Source: Saprospiraceae bacterium UBA1994 (lineage in GTDB: Bacteria > Bacteroidota > Bacteroidia > Chitinophagales > Saprospiraceae). Taken from it: DNA of 64,000 nt. Numbering within the stretch: position 1 is the first letter of the stretch; the number at the start of each line of letters is the position of its first letter. The DNA is taken from positions 1-64,000 of the forward strand of contig DDCY01000007.1 of NCBI GenBank assembly GCA_002335865.1, given 5' to 3'. Both the position numbers and the translations under genes were made by a program. The notes beneath the pieces are model-generated. The model was not told where the DNA came from and made no database searches. It was given only the letters and a program-made list of their open reading frames with translations. Positions 47,729 through 57,955 of this stretch are shown piece by piece.

Positions 47729-50700
47729 ATGAATAGGGTATTAGGTTTACTATTTATTTTACTTATGCTGTCAAGCATAGTATCAGCACAATCTTGGACT
47801 TCTAAATCAGAATCAAAATTGAATCTTTCAGGCATCCAGGATTTCCTTCCTATTAAATCGGTAGTTGCCAAAGTTTCTGATATTGACATTAAAAACATCC
47901 TTTGGTCAGCTCCTTACGAATATCAATCAAGAGCAATAGATAGTCCTGCAAGACTAAGAATGATGATGGCCGATGGTACTAGCTTGCTATTTGGAATCGT
48001 GAGGTATGATATGCAAGAGCCTCTTTTGGCAGCAAAATTTAATAATATCAGAACCTTTAAAGGAATATGTCTATCGGATAAGAAAATAAGAGCTAGATTG
48101 GATTATACAGTACACGGATTGAGAGCTGTCATCAATGCTCCTAATCAACATATCTATATAGAGCACTATAAGCGTGGAAATAAAGATTACAAAATTATAT
48201 ACGACCGTAAGGATTATATATCCCACGAAGTATTCACCTGCGGAGTAACCGAGCAGAAGATTGACTACTCAAGAGACCCTAAGCAAGCTGATATAAGACA
48301 AGGTACTTGTGAATTTAATACATTACGTTTAGCTAATGCCACGACAGCGGAATATTCAGATTTCCACATTTCAGATACTAGTATTCCTGATGAAGAAGAG
48401 GTTCATTCTGCAGTAGTAACTACTATCAATAGAGTGAATGAAGTATACGAACAGGATTTTGGTGTTCGTATGGTTCTGATAGACAACAATGAAGAGATTT
48501 ACTATTATGATAGTGCAACTGACCCATATACTAATGGTAGTGGAGGAGCAATGCTAAGTGAAAACCAAGAAAATTTAGATGATGTAATTGGAAATGACAA
48601 TTATGATATAGGTCACGTGTTCAGTACAGGTGGTGGTGGTGTAGCCTATCTTTCATCGGTATGTAACGACAATAATAAAGCGGGTGGAGTCACTGGTCAA
48701 AATTCACCTATAGGAGATCCTTTTGATATCGATTATGTAGCTCACGAGATGGGCCATCAAATGGGCGCCAATCATACACAGAACAATCCCTGTAATAGCG
48801 TCTCAGCGACAAGAATGGAGCCAGGAAGTGCTTCTACAATTATGGGGTACGCTGGTATTTGCGCGCCTAATGTTCAGTCCAATAGCGATCCATATTTTCA
48901 TGCAATTAGCGTCGAAGAGGTTATGAATGATGCTTCGGTATTTAGCTGTGCGGAAGAGATTATAGATTTTGGTAATACTAGTCCTGAAGTGACTTTAGAT
49001 GCTACTACTTATGATATACCTAAATCAACTACTTTTATTCTAGAAGCTAATGGTAGTGATCCCGATGGCGATGAAATTACCTATTGCTGGGAGCAAATGG
49101 ACAACCAATCTGCGACTATGCCACCTGCTAGCACTAATACTGGAGGACCTGCATTTAGAACTTTTGAGCCTGTTTCGAACTCCAAGAGATACTTTCCTTC
49201 CCTACCTGATATTATTGCTGAGAATAACCCGACATGGGAAGTATTACCATCAGTAAGTAGGGATATGAATTTTCGTGTGACTGTAAGAGATTGGCACATT
49301 GGGCCTGATCAAACAGATGGTACTGAAATAGCCGGAGGATGCACCGCAGAGGCTGATGTTGTAATTTCTGTTGATGGAAATTCTGGACCTTTCATAGTGA
49401 ATAGTCAAGCAACTAATGTAACATGGAATGCAACTGAAAACGAGACTATAGAATGGGATGTCGCAGGAACAGATAATACACCGATTAGTTGTTCCAATGT
49501 AGAAATTTGGTTTTCTGAAGATGATACATTTGATGCACCTACATTAGTACTTACGACGAACAATGATGGTTCGGCAGATATTATTGTACCTAATATTATC
49601 ACAACTACTGGACGAATTATGGTCAAAGGAGAAGACAATATTTTCTTCGATATCAATCAAGGTGAAATCACGATTGAAGAAACAATTCCGACATTTACTT
49701 TGGTTATTGATCCACCTAATCAAAGTTTTTGCAATGATGTCAATGGTTCACAATCTAGTGTGAATTCTACTTCAATCTTAGGTTATGCCACGCCTATCAC
49801 CTTGAGCATACTGAGTGGTCTTCCTTCTGGAACAACAGCAACATTTAGCACTAACCCAATTGATCCAGGAGACTTTGCAATTTTACAGCTTAGTGGATTC
49901 GCAGGTGAGGTGGGCGATTATGATATTATTGTCCAGGGGCAATCTGGTGCTATCACCAAGTCTGAGATTTATCAATTATCCTTATCACCGCCGGCCATTT
50001 CTCCAGTAGCAATATCACCAATTGATGGAGCTGATGGTGTGAGTCTTGAACCGACTTTACAATGGGAGAATCTGACAGGTACTAATAGCTATGATTACGA
50101 GCTCTCGACTGAGCCTAATGGTATGGGTCTAATACAATCTGGAAATATTACTCAAAATGAAGTAAGTGTTTCAAGTCCATTGGATGAATCTACATCTTAT
50201 CATTGGAGAATAAGGACTAATAATAATTGTGGAATCTCTGACTGGTCGGAAGATTATATTTTTACTACCATAGTTTGTCAAACTTTTGGTAGCACTGATA
50301 TTCCTGTAGATATTCCAGACGATGCTGCAATCGCCATTACTAGTGATTTAAATATTTATGACAGAGGAGTTGTAAGCGATTTGGACATTGTAGATTTGAT
50401 AGGAACTCATACTTGGATGAATGATCTTAATTTCTCAATGACTTCTCCTGATAATACCAAGATGGAGTTTTGGGATCAGCCTTGCGGAAATCAAAATAAT
50501 TTTGATATTAATTTCGATGATGAGGCTTCAAATGGTAATTTCCCTTGTCCTCCTACCGATGGAGGCACATATATACCTGACAATGTATTATCTGTTTTCG
50601 ATACAAAAAATATTTTAGGATTATGGCAATTAGAAATTTATGACGACTTCAATCAAGATGGAGGTGAATTAGAAAGTTGGGGATTAAAAATATGCATAGA

Positions 50701-51118
50701 AGATTACTGTGATCTTACTGTATCCAATACTGACGTATCAGGATTAGGAAGTTTCTTAGGAGCCATAAATTGTGCAGAACCAGGAGATACAGTTAGGTTG
50801 ATGTCTGATTTAGCTAACCAAAGTATAAATCTTACTAATATCATAACTCTTAACCAAGATGTTAATATTCTTGCTGATTCAACAGACAATATTATTCTTA
50901 ATTTCAGCATCAGTAATTCTGGATTAATCATTGCCCCAGGCGTTAATGTAAGCTTTGAGGGATTCACTATCCAAGCTATTGGAACTCAACCTTCGTTGAC
51001 AAATAATGGATCAATTAAAATTACCAATATGGATATTATACAACCTTTGGATAATCAATTAATAAACAGCGCTACAGGCTCAATAGAAATATTTGGGTCA
51101 TGCAATATCAAAGAGTAA
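47729..51118 (+). CDS. Secreted reprolysin-like (M12B) metalloprotease with P-domain
   Basis: The 1129-residue protein has a signal peptide (to SAQ, ~21) and a pro-region (~22-200). The metzincin catalytic domain holds HEMGHQMGANH (residues 339-349), with a downstream Met-turn candidate in STIMGYAGICAP. Ig-like and fibronectin-III-like modules follow, then a proprotein-convertase P-domain-like region (~850-990: IGTHTWMNDLNFSMTSPDNT, ILGLWQLEIYDDFNQDGG). The last ~140 residues look like the start of a parallel beta-helix. No T9SS sorting domain is visible, which is unusual for such a protein in this group. Extracellular proteolysis is likely. Confidence 0.88.
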   Translation: MNRVLGLLFILLMLSSIVSAQSWTSKSESKLNLSGIQDFLPIKSVVAKVSDIDIKNILWSAPYEYQSRAIDSPARLRMMMADGTSLLFGIVRYDMQEPLLAAKFNNIRTFKGICLSDKKIRARLDYTVHGLRAVINAPNQHIYIEHYKRGNKDYKIIYDRKDYISHEVFTCGVTEQKIDYSRDPKQADIRQGTCEFNTLRLANATTAEYSDFHISDTSIPDEEEVHSAVVTTINRVNEVYEQDFGVRMVLIDNNEEIYYYDSATDPYTNGSGGAMLSENQENLDDVIGNDNYDIGHVFSTGGGGVAYLSSVCNDNNKAGGVTGQNSPIGDPFDIDYVAHEMGHQMGANHTQNNPCNSVSATRMEPGSASTIMGYAGICAPNVQSNSDPYFHAISVEEVMNDASVFSCAEEIIDFGNTSPEVTLDATTYDIPKSTTFILEANGSDPDGDEITYCWEQMDNQSATMPPASTNTGGPAFRTFEPVSNSKRYFPSLPDIIAENNPTWEVLPSVSRDMNFRVTVRDWHIGPDQTDGTEIAGGCTAEADVVISVDGNSGPFIVNSQATNVTWNATENETIEWDVAGTDNTPISCSNVEIWFSEDDTFDAPTLVLTTNNDGSADIIVPNIITTTGRIMVKGEDNIFFDINQGEITIEETIPTFTLVIDPPNQSFCNDVNGSQSSVNSTSILGYATPITLSILSGLPSGTTATFSTNPIDPGDFAILQLSGFAGEVGDYDIIVQGQSGAITKSEIYQLSLSPPAISPVAISPIDGADGVSLEPTLQWENLTGTNSYDYELSTEPNGMGLIQSGNITQNEVSVSSPLDESTSYHWRIRTNNNCGISDWSEDYIFTTIVCQTFGSTDIPVDIPDDAAIAITSDLNIYDRGVVSDLDIVDLIGTHTWMNDLNFSMTSPDNTKMEFWDQPCGNQNNFDINFDDEASNGNFPCPPTDGGTYIPDNVLSVFDTKNILGLWQLEIYDDFNQDGGELESWGLKICIEDYCDLTVSNTDVSGLGSFLGAINCAEPGDTVRLMSDLANQSINLTNIITLNQDVNILADSTDNIILNFSISNSGLIIAPGVNVSFEGFTIQAIGTQPSLTNNGSIKITNMDIIQPLDNQLINSATGSIEIFGSCNIKE

Positions 51119-51356
51119 TTATCTGCTTATTACTACTTACCATATTAGTAGCCTAAAGAGACTATAAAAGAATTACTAACGTATGAAATTAGAGCCGCAA
51201 TATTATGCGGATCAATGATGTCTATTGGTTATTCATGCCATATAATCTAAAAGACAGTGGTCTAACTTTAAACTATATTGCTAAAAACATCCCAAAATAC
51301 CGCAACGGTGTACTTTCAATTACAAATACCACTTTTTAAATCGAACAAAGAATATC

Positions 51357-51971
51357 ATGTCCAAATCAATTTACATATTATATTTACTCATAGCTATCGC
51401 TTCAATGGCTTGTAGCCCAAAACAATCTAAAAATATAACCAACGGCACTTATATTTCTGCTATCCAAGAAGGTGTCATCAAAGATAAGGATGGAGAAAAA
51501 TTTATAATAGATATTAGTGAAGGTGATAAAATCTATTACCTAATAAGACATGCCGAAAAGGACACGGTGCCAGTTGACAATCCAAAACTTACTAAGATCG
51601 GAATTGAAAGAGCCAACTTTCTTGCTAACATGATGAAAGGCACACGAATAGATGGCATTTATTCAACAATGTATACACGTACATTATTTACAATAGATTC
51701 ACTTGCCTCACGAAAAGGTCTTAAGATTTTACCTTACAAACCTAGTGCTCTCAAACTTTTACACAAGACGATCTCACAGGATACCACTCAATCGGCAGTG
51801 ATCGTCGTTGGTCACTCTAATACTACTCCAGCTCTTGCCAATGTCATATTAGGCAAGCAAGAATTTACCACAGGATTTGATGAAAGTGATTATGATAATA
51901 TTCTTATTTTAATAGATCGTAAAGAAGAAGAAAACACTGTGTACAAATTAAGATTTAATTCAAAAATGTAA
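51357..51971 (+). CDS. Histidine phosphatase (SixA/phosphoglycerate-mutase-like) lipoprotein
   Basis: The 204-residue protein has a lipoprotein signal (IASMAC, Cys ~19). The catalytic RHG-type motif is LIRHAEKD (residues ~63-70), with the second Arg in YSTMYTRTLFT and the second catalytic His in VVGHSNTTPALANV. It is a small histidine phosphatase of the SixA type but exported, so it cannot act on a cytoplasmic phosphorelay. The substrate is unknown. No partner gene adjoins it. Confidence 0.82.
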   Translation: MSKSIYILYLLIAIASMACSPKQSKNITNGTYISAIQEGVIKDKDGEKFIIDISEGDKIYYLIRHAEKDTVPVDNPKLTKIGIERANFLANMMKGTRIDGIYSTMYTRTLFTIDSLASRKGLKILPYKPSALKLLHKTISQDTTQSAVIVVGHSNTTPALANVILGKQEFTTGFDESDYDNILILIDRKEEENTVYKLRFNSKM

Positions 51972-52825
51972 AATCTATAAATAAAAAAGGACATACCCTT
52001 TTCTAAAAAACTATAAAATATTAAAATCCTAGTTTTCTATTAATATTTTATTTATTAAGATATTTCGTGCGTATATAATCATGGGATTTTGATAGTAACT
52101 CTAAAAATATTTCTGTTGTTTATCATTGAATCGAAATCTGATCACTAGCCCGTTACAACAATTATTTTATTTTGGATATTAACAAAGTTACTTCATGTTT
52201 AGATTATCTTCTCTAAGATAAGTCATTTCAGTAATTGATCTTTAGTCTAAGTTATTTTTTAATGCAACCTAAAATATTTTTTTATACGCTGTTTATTGAT
52301 CCCACAACTCACAAGATTTATCAGATTTAGTTAATACCACTTTGAAGATTTCATAAACAGACTAATCACCATATTTATTCGAGTGGATTGAATACTTTAT
52401 CAATATTAATTCTTAAGAAATCTTATACTTAAGATGTTCTCAATATTAGAGTTTATAATTGTATTATAGAATTGTTTGTATGTATAATACAAAGTACGTC
52501 TAACATGTTATTAACGTAGAAAAAGAATAGTCTTTAATCCATAAATTATATAATAGTAACCAAAACAAATGATCTATATTATAATCATACACTTATTTAA
52601 ATATAATAGATTGGACATACGTATTTTCCATACAAAAGTAATTCCCATAAGTTGAACCAAGAAGAACATTAAAAAATGTAAAATCAAGCTACTATCACAA
52701 CTATTTGAGATAAAGTGATCAAGTTGATTTTTATCACTAAGATTAGTTAATTTAAAGCGCTCACATCCTTCATTTCAATACAGTTAATATTAACTTTGTC
52801 ATGTTATTACAGAAACTAAGATTAT
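51972..52825. other. Long non-coding stretch upstream of valS
   Basis: 854 AT-rich bp without a convincing frame on either strand. A weak hairpin (AAAAGG/CCTTTT, 51985-51990 with 51997-52002) follows the histidine-phosphatase gene. A -7 box at 52791-52798 precedes valS. I found no tRNA, no obvious T-box and no repeat. It could hold a small RNA that cannot be recognised by eye. Confidence 0.45.
52791..52798 (+). promoter_or_regulatory. Putative -7 box of valS
   Basis: TAACTTTG, an exact TANNTTTG match, sits 28 bp before the valS ATG. Confidence 0.5.
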
Positions 52826-55456
52826 ATGTCATTAAGTGCAAGATTTGAGCCGGCAGCGGCAGAAGGGAAATGGTACCAATATTGGATGGATAAGGGATAC
52901 TTTCATTCTACACCAGATGAAAGAGAAGCTTACTCCATAGTGATCCCTCCACCTAATGTCACAGGTGTCCTACATATGGGTCACATGCTCAATAATACGA
53001 TTCAAGATGTACTAATCCGTAAGGCGAGGCTAGATGGCAAGAATGCATGTTGGGTACCAGGTACCGATCATGCTTCTATAGCGACAGAGGCCAAAGTGGT
53101 TAAGATGCTTAGAGAGAAGGGCATCAAGAAATCTGATCTTACTAGGGAACAATTTTTAGAACATGCTCACGCTTGGAAAGATCAGTATGGTGGCATCATA
53201 CTCAAACAATTACAGAAACTCGGCGCATCATGCGATTGGGAACGTACCGCGTTCACTATGGATGAAAGTCGCTCAGAGCATGTAATCAAGGCATTCGTAG
53301 ATTTATATAATAAAGATAAACTATACCGTGGACTTCGCATGGTCAACTGGGATCCGCAAGCGCAGACGGTCTTATCTAACGAAGAAGTACTCTATGAAGA
53401 TGAGATGACACAGCTCTACCATGTGAGGTATAAAATTGAGGGTACGCAGGAGTATGTGACTATAGCCACGACTAGACCAGAGACCATTATGGGTGATTCG
53501 GCAATAGCGGTACATCCAGATGATCCAAGATATACGCACCTCAAAGGAAAGAGAGCCATTGTACCTATGATTGGAAGATCTGTTCCGATCATATTTGACG
53601 ATTACGTAGATATAGAATTTGGAACTGGAGCGCTCAAAGTGACTCCAGCACACGACATCAATGATTACGAACTAGGTAAGAAGCATGATTTAGAAACGAT
53701 AGATGTACTAAATGATGATGGTACACTGAGTGAAGCAGCTCAGATATTTATAGGAAGAGATAGAGAGGAAGTCAGAATAGATATCAAGATCAAACTTAAA
53801 GAGGAAAATGCACTGGTTGAGATAGAGAACTATAATCATAGCGTAGGTAGATCAGAGCGTACACAAGCGATCGTTGAGCCAAAGCTATCTCTGCAATGGT
53901 ATGTGGATATGAAGTCACTCGCTAAACCAGCACTCGACGCTGTGATGACTGATGAAGTTGAGTTTTTTCCTAAAAACCAAAAAAACCTATATAAGCATTG
54001 GATGGAAGGCATACGTGATTGGTGTATATCACGTCAGCTATGGTGGGGACATAGGATTCCGGCTTACTACTACAATGATGAAATATTTGTAGCCGCTACA
54101 GATGAGGAAGCACTACTCCAAGCAAAAGTTAAATTTGGTGAAGATGTTATTATGAGTGATCTTAGGCAAGATGAAGATGCACTCGATACTTGGTTTAGCT
54201 CATGGTTATGGCCTATATCAGTATTTGATGGATGGAACAATAAAGAAGAGCTAGAATACTACTATCCTACATCAGTTCTTGTGACTGGTTGGGACATAAT
54301 ATTCCTCTGGGTTGCACGTATGGTTATGGCTGGATATGAGTGGGAAGGAAAGAGACCATTTGACCATGTATACTTCACAGGAATGGTACGTGACAAGCAG
54401 CGCCGGAAGATGAGTAAATCCCTCGGCAACTCTCCTGATGCTCTTGGACTGATAGAAAAATTTGGTGCAGATGGTGTCAGAGTCGGTATGTTGATGAGCT
54501 CTCCTGCTGGTGGTGATCTACTTTTCGATGAGAAGCTATGTGACCAAGGAAGTAAGTTCTGCAATAAGATATGGAATGCACTGAAACTGATCAAAGGCTT
54601 TGATACTGAAAAAAGACCAGCGTCAGCAACTGATCAGCTAGCTAATGACTGGATCACGGCTAGACTGCATCAAGTAATAGATCAACAAGAAAGCAACTTC
54701 AAGGAATATCGCCTTTCTGAGGCATTAATGGGACTATATACATTTGTATGGTCTGATTTCTGCTCGTGGTACTTAGAAATGATTAAACCGGAATATGGAG
54801 GAACAATCAGTACTGAGACACAAGATATGGCTATCGATTTATTAGAACAAATATCAACAATCTTACATCCATTTATGCCTTTCATCACGGAAGAGATATG
54901 GCATTCGATTAGAGAAAGAGCAGATAGAGATGACTGTATAATAAGCACATATCCAACAAAAGTATCGTATGACAAAAGCTTGATCAAAGATATAGACCAA
55001 CTCAAAGACATAGTGTCAAATACTCGTGACATCCGTAACAAGAACGGCATCAAGATGACAGACTCTATCCCATTGTATGCAGTAAAGTCTGAAAAGATGG
55101 ATAGACTACTTAGAATTGACGGTCTAAAGGATCTAGCCGCAAAGATGGGCCACCTCGAAGCAATTCATTTAAGCGATGACAACAAAGTTAGTGGGGTAGG
55201 ATTCATCAGCGGTACCGAGTCTTTCGTATTTGGTGTTTCTCTCGAGATTGATGTAGAAGCAGAGGTTTTAGAAATCGAATCAGAGATAAAACGACTAACG
55301 GGTTTCATTGGAGGCATAGAGAAGAAATTGTCTAATGAAAGATTTGTAAGTGGAGCACCTGAAACTGTCGTTAATTCGGAAAAAAAGAAGCTTAGAGATG
55401 GAAAAGAGAAAATCGCTAATTTGCAAAGTAATGTAAAGAGATTAAGAGGATTATAA
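52826..55456 (+). CDS. valS: Valyl-tRNA synthetase
   Basis: A class I synthetase of 876 residues, full length. It has the HIGH-type motif PPPNVTGVLHMGHML (residues ~46-60), the editing domain with TTRPETIMGDSAIAVHPDD, and the KMSKS motif RRKMSKSLGNSPD (~528-540). The anticodon-binding domain and the C-terminal coiled coil (EIESEIKRLTGFIGGIEKKL) follow. It charges tRNA-Val and removes mischarged Thr. Transcribed alone; the convergent ferredoxin gene lies downstream. Confidence 0.97.
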   Translation: MSLSARFEPAAAEGKWYQYWMDKGYFHSTPDEREAYSIVIPPPNVTGVLHMGHMLNNTIQDVLIRKARLDGKNACWVPGTDHASIATEAKVVKMLREKGIKKSDLTREQFLEHAHAWKDQYGGIILKQLQKLGASCDWERTAFTMDESRSEHVIKAFVDLYNKDKLYRGLRMVNWDPQAQTVLSNEEVLYEDEMTQLYHVRYKIEGTQEYVTIATTRPETIMGDSAIAVHPDDPRYTHLKGKRAIVPMIGRSVPIIFDDYVDIEFGTGALKVTPAHDINDYELGKKHDLETIDVLNDDGTLSEAAQIFIGRDREEVRIDIKIKLKEENALVEIENYNHSVGRSERTQAIVEPKLSLQWYVDMKSLAKPALDAVMTDEVEFFPKNQKNLYKHWMEGIRDWCISRQLWWGHRIPAYYYNDEIFVAATDEEALLQAKVKFGEDVIMSDLRQDEDALDTWFSSWLWPISVFDGWNNKEELEYYYPTSVLVTGWDIIFLWVARMVMAGYEWEGKRPFDHVYFTGMVRDKQRRKMSKSLGNSPDALGLIEKFGADGVRVGMLMSSPAGGDLLFDEKLCDQGSKFCNKIWNALKLIKGFDTEKRPASATDQLANDWITARLHQVIDQQESNFKEYRLSEALMGLYTFVWSDFCSWYLEMIKPEYGGTISTETQDMAIDLLEQISTILHPFMPFITEEIWHSIRERADRDDCIISTYPTKVSYDKSLIKDIDQLKDIVSNTRDIRNKNGIKMTDSIPLYAVKSEKMDRLLRIDGLKDLAAKMGHLEAIHLSDDNKVSGVGFISGTESFVFGVSLEIDVEAEVLEIESEIKRLTGFIGGIEKKLSNERFVSGAPETVVNSEKKKLRDGKEKIANLQSNVKRLRGL

Positions 55457-55603
55457 ATATTAAAAAAACTCTAACACTTTGAAATGAAAAAGCTGTTGAG
55501 ATCAAAATATGTTGAAGATCCTTGTAAGGATAACAGTAATAGCCAAAGAAAGTACGACTAAATTATCTAGTAGCAATTTTTAATTTTCATTATTTCTATT
55601 TTC

Positions 55604-55954
55604 TTAGACTACGTGTAATCTTCCTTTCTTAGCCAATAGCTCTTCTTCTGTCTCTACGCGATCATCATCAGGTACACAACAATCTACTGGGCATACTGCA
55701 GCACATTGAGGTTCTTCATGGAACCCGACACACTCTGTACACTTATCTGCTACTATGAAGTAATAATCATCTTCTACTGGCTCTTGCTTATCATTTACAT
55801 CCACCTCGTTACCGCCTTCTAAAGTATACATTCCAGTCACAGTATTACCTTCAGATATTGTCCACTCTACCGCACCCTCATAGATTGCATTGTTCGGACA
55901 TTCTGGCTCACAGGCGCCACAATTGATACATTCATCTGTTATTATTATCGCCAT
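55604..55954 (-). CDS. 2[4Fe-4S] ferredoxin, Alvin-type
   Basis: ATG 55954 (MAIIITDECINCG) gives 116 residues; an upstream start would add 14 residues of little merit. The first cluster motif is CINCGACEPECP. The second is CTECVGFHEEPQCAAVCPVDCC, with the extra spacing between the second and third Cys typical of Allochromatium vinosum-type ferredoxins. About 45 residues separate the clusters, as in other Bacteroidota versions. It is a low-potential electron carrier; partner enzymes are not adjacent. Confidence 0.92.
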   Translation of the reverse strand: MAIIITDECINCGACEPECPNNAIYEGAVEWTISEGNTVTGMYTLEGGNEVDVNDKQEPVEDDYYFIVADKCTECVGFHEEPQCAAVCPVDCCVPDDDRVETEEELLAKKGRLHVV

Positions 55955-56075
55955 TATTCTATTATTATTTATTATTAGCTTTGATAGAACTAACATTCTA
56001 CGCTAAATAATAGTTTAAATTCTCTAAAGATATATATAAAACCTTAATATGAATATATTTCAATATAAAAGACAG

Positions 56076-56750
56076 CTATTTTAAAGTACTGAATCTATTG
56101 CTTAAGATGGAGAGGAAAATATAGTTTAAAGCACATAGTGAGAATGCCAAATTAACATCTAATAAAGCAAAGGCAACCATACTAAGTAAAAAGATCAATT
56201 GTGCCTTATTTTGAGATATACCCTTATTGATGTTCTTGAATGAAAACATTTTAATTTTACTAAGCATCATTGCGGCAAAAAAGAATGGAATTCCAAAGTA
56301 TATAATTGAATTATTCAGCAGATTAACAATATCTAAGTTACCATCACTATGAGCAAGGAATATACCTATAAGAAAGAGCGCCGTAGCTGGTGTAGGTAAT
56401 CCTGAAAATGAATCTGAGGATGGCTTAGTATTAAATATAGCTAATCTTAATGCAGATGAAGCTACTAAAATACATGGGGGAATAAATCCAACCCAAGTAT
56501 CTATAGGTGATAAAAGATAGTACAAGTATGCAGGTGCGATACCAAAGCTTACCAAATCTGCCAAAGAGTCTAATTCTTTACCAATTTCGCTTTGAGCATT
56601 GAGTGCTCTTGCGGCAAGACCATCCATGACATCAAATCCAACTGCAAATAGCAATAATAATGACCCAACATAATGATCCCCTATAATCAAAGCTATAAAG
56701 CCACAGATTAGATTAATAGATGTGAAAATTGAGGGTATAAACTTTGTCAT
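56076..56750 (-). CDS. pssA: CDP-diacylglycerol-serine O-phosphatidyltransferase
   Basis: The integral membrane enzyme makes phosphatidylserine, the precursor of phosphatidylethanolamine. ATG 56750 (MTKFIPSIFTSINLICGF) gives 224 residues and fits the family N-terminus better than ATG 56795. The CDP-alcohol phosphotransferase motif D-G-x2-A-R-x8-G-x3-D-x3-D is present as FDVMDGLAARALNAQ ... GKELDSLADL. Six or more hydrophobic segments follow. The usual partner, psd, is not in the window. Confidence 0.93.
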   Translation of the reverse strand: MTKFIPSIFTSINLICGFIALIIGDHYVGSLLLLFAVGFDVMDGLAARALNAQSEIGKELDSLADLVSFGIAPAYLYYLLSPIDTWVGFIPPCILVASSALRLAIFNTKPSSDSFSGLPTPATALFLIGIFLAHSDGNLDIVNLLNNSIIYFGIPFFFAAMMLSKIKMFSFKNINKGISQNKAQLIFLLSMVAFALLDVNLAFSLCALNYIFLSILSNRFSTLK

Positions 56751-56795
56751 CGCTTCTGTTAAGATAATGATTTGAGGAATTACTCGTTTCATCAA

Positions 56796-57209
56796 TCAAT
56801 GATACAAGGATAGTCTAACATCTACAATATATTCCCCTGTTATTATACGTTTTATGTCGTTTAAAGTATTAGAAAATAGATTTAATATTTGTTTCAATCA
56901 TTTTGAATCGTCATTACTATCTAGGACTTTGATAAAATATTTGCAGTAAATTAAACTATAAAGCCATAACTATCAAAATCATTAAAGAAAGTAGAATAAT
57001 TCGCTTAATGGAGTTTGAGAGTCGTTTAATACTAAACATTCTATAATAAATTGCTCAAGTTTACTTAATCGTAAAATCTAGAAGCACAAATCACTAAAAT
57101 GAGTTAATTAGATTTTTTATAGATTAGAACATACAACTGAAAATGGATCTCAAAATTCAATAATTGCTATCAAAAATATTTATCTAACTTTGCTTAATAA
57201 CATAATTGT
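56796..57209. other. Divergent intergenic region
   Basis: 413 AT-rich bp without a gene. Its right end carries the -7 box of the next gene (57185-57192). Confidence 0.45.
57185..57192 (+). promoter_or_regulatory. Putative -7 box of the TonB-C-like lipoprotein gene
   Basis: TAACTTTG matches TANNTTTG and lies 18 bp before the ATG at 57210, implying a very short leader. Confidence 0.45.
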
Positions 57210-57710
57210 ATGAAGTCTATAAAAATAATCTTTTTTTTCACAGCGGCTATTGCTTTAGGTGTCTCATGCAAGAATGATAAAACATCGCAAAGCGAAATAA
57301 AAGCATCTCCTCCTTTCAAAGAAGTAAAAACAAATCCAAATAATTCAATAACTGCCGTTGAGAAATTATATAAGAGCAATGAAGTAGATACTCCCGCACT
57401 TTTTTCAACTAGCTGTCAGCAAAATGAGAATAAATTTAAATGTTCACAAAATTTACTTCAAGAATATATTAAAAATAATATAGTAAAACCTAATAAGATT
57501 ATAGACAAAAGGCGAAGAGAAGTCATATCATTCACTATCCTAGCTGACGGAAATATCGGTAAAAACATAAGATCTATTTCAAAAAAAGAAGTATGTTCCG
57601 GTTGTAAAGCTGCTGCAATTACAGTATTATCTAACATGCCTAAATGGATTCCAGCTATGAAAGAAGGCAGGACTGTAGCTATGTCTATGACCGTACCAGT
57701 CACTTTCTAG
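57210..57710 (+). CDS. Lipoprotein with TonB C-terminal-like domain
   Basis: The 166-residue protein has a lipoprotein signal (AAIALGVSC, Cys ~20), a short linker, and a C-terminal ~95-residue domain. That domain has the TonB-C pattern: LLQEYIKNNIVKP, VISFTILADGNIGKNI, LSNMPKWIPAMKEGRTVAMSMTVPVTF. Single TonB-C domains on lipoproteins are common in Bacteroidota and usually have no energising role. A CSGC pair lies within the domain. Function unknown. Transcribed alone. Confidence 0.65.
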   Translation: MKSIKIIFFFTAAIALGVSCKNDKTSQSEIKASPPFKEVKTNPNNSITAVEKLYKSNEVDTPALFSTSCQQNENKFKCSQNLLQEYIKNNIVKPNKIIDKRRREVISFTILADGNIGKNIRSISKKEVCSGCKAAAITVLSNMPKWIPAMKEGRTVAMSMTVPVTF

Positions 57711-57955
57711 ATAAGCACTCACCACATATATTCGAAATTCGAATGAAAAGTTTTAAATGTAGTAATGCAAATCGATGTAGTGAGAATATAGCTTTAGCAA
57801 TTCTAACTTTCACTACAGAATTCATAGGTCATTAATAAGAATAAAGCATATCAATTTTCCAGTATATAAAAAAGAATAACACTTGGGCTCTGATATTTTA
57901 CAAAACATAAATCTAGCACGCATAAAATAACTTATATAACACGCCGCTACTAAAT

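Noticed and set aside
51972..52825. T-box or tRNA in the long region before valS
   Set aside because: No T-box consensus, no cloverleaf-forming sequence and no terminator near the start codon could be seen; T-boxes are also not usual in this phylum.
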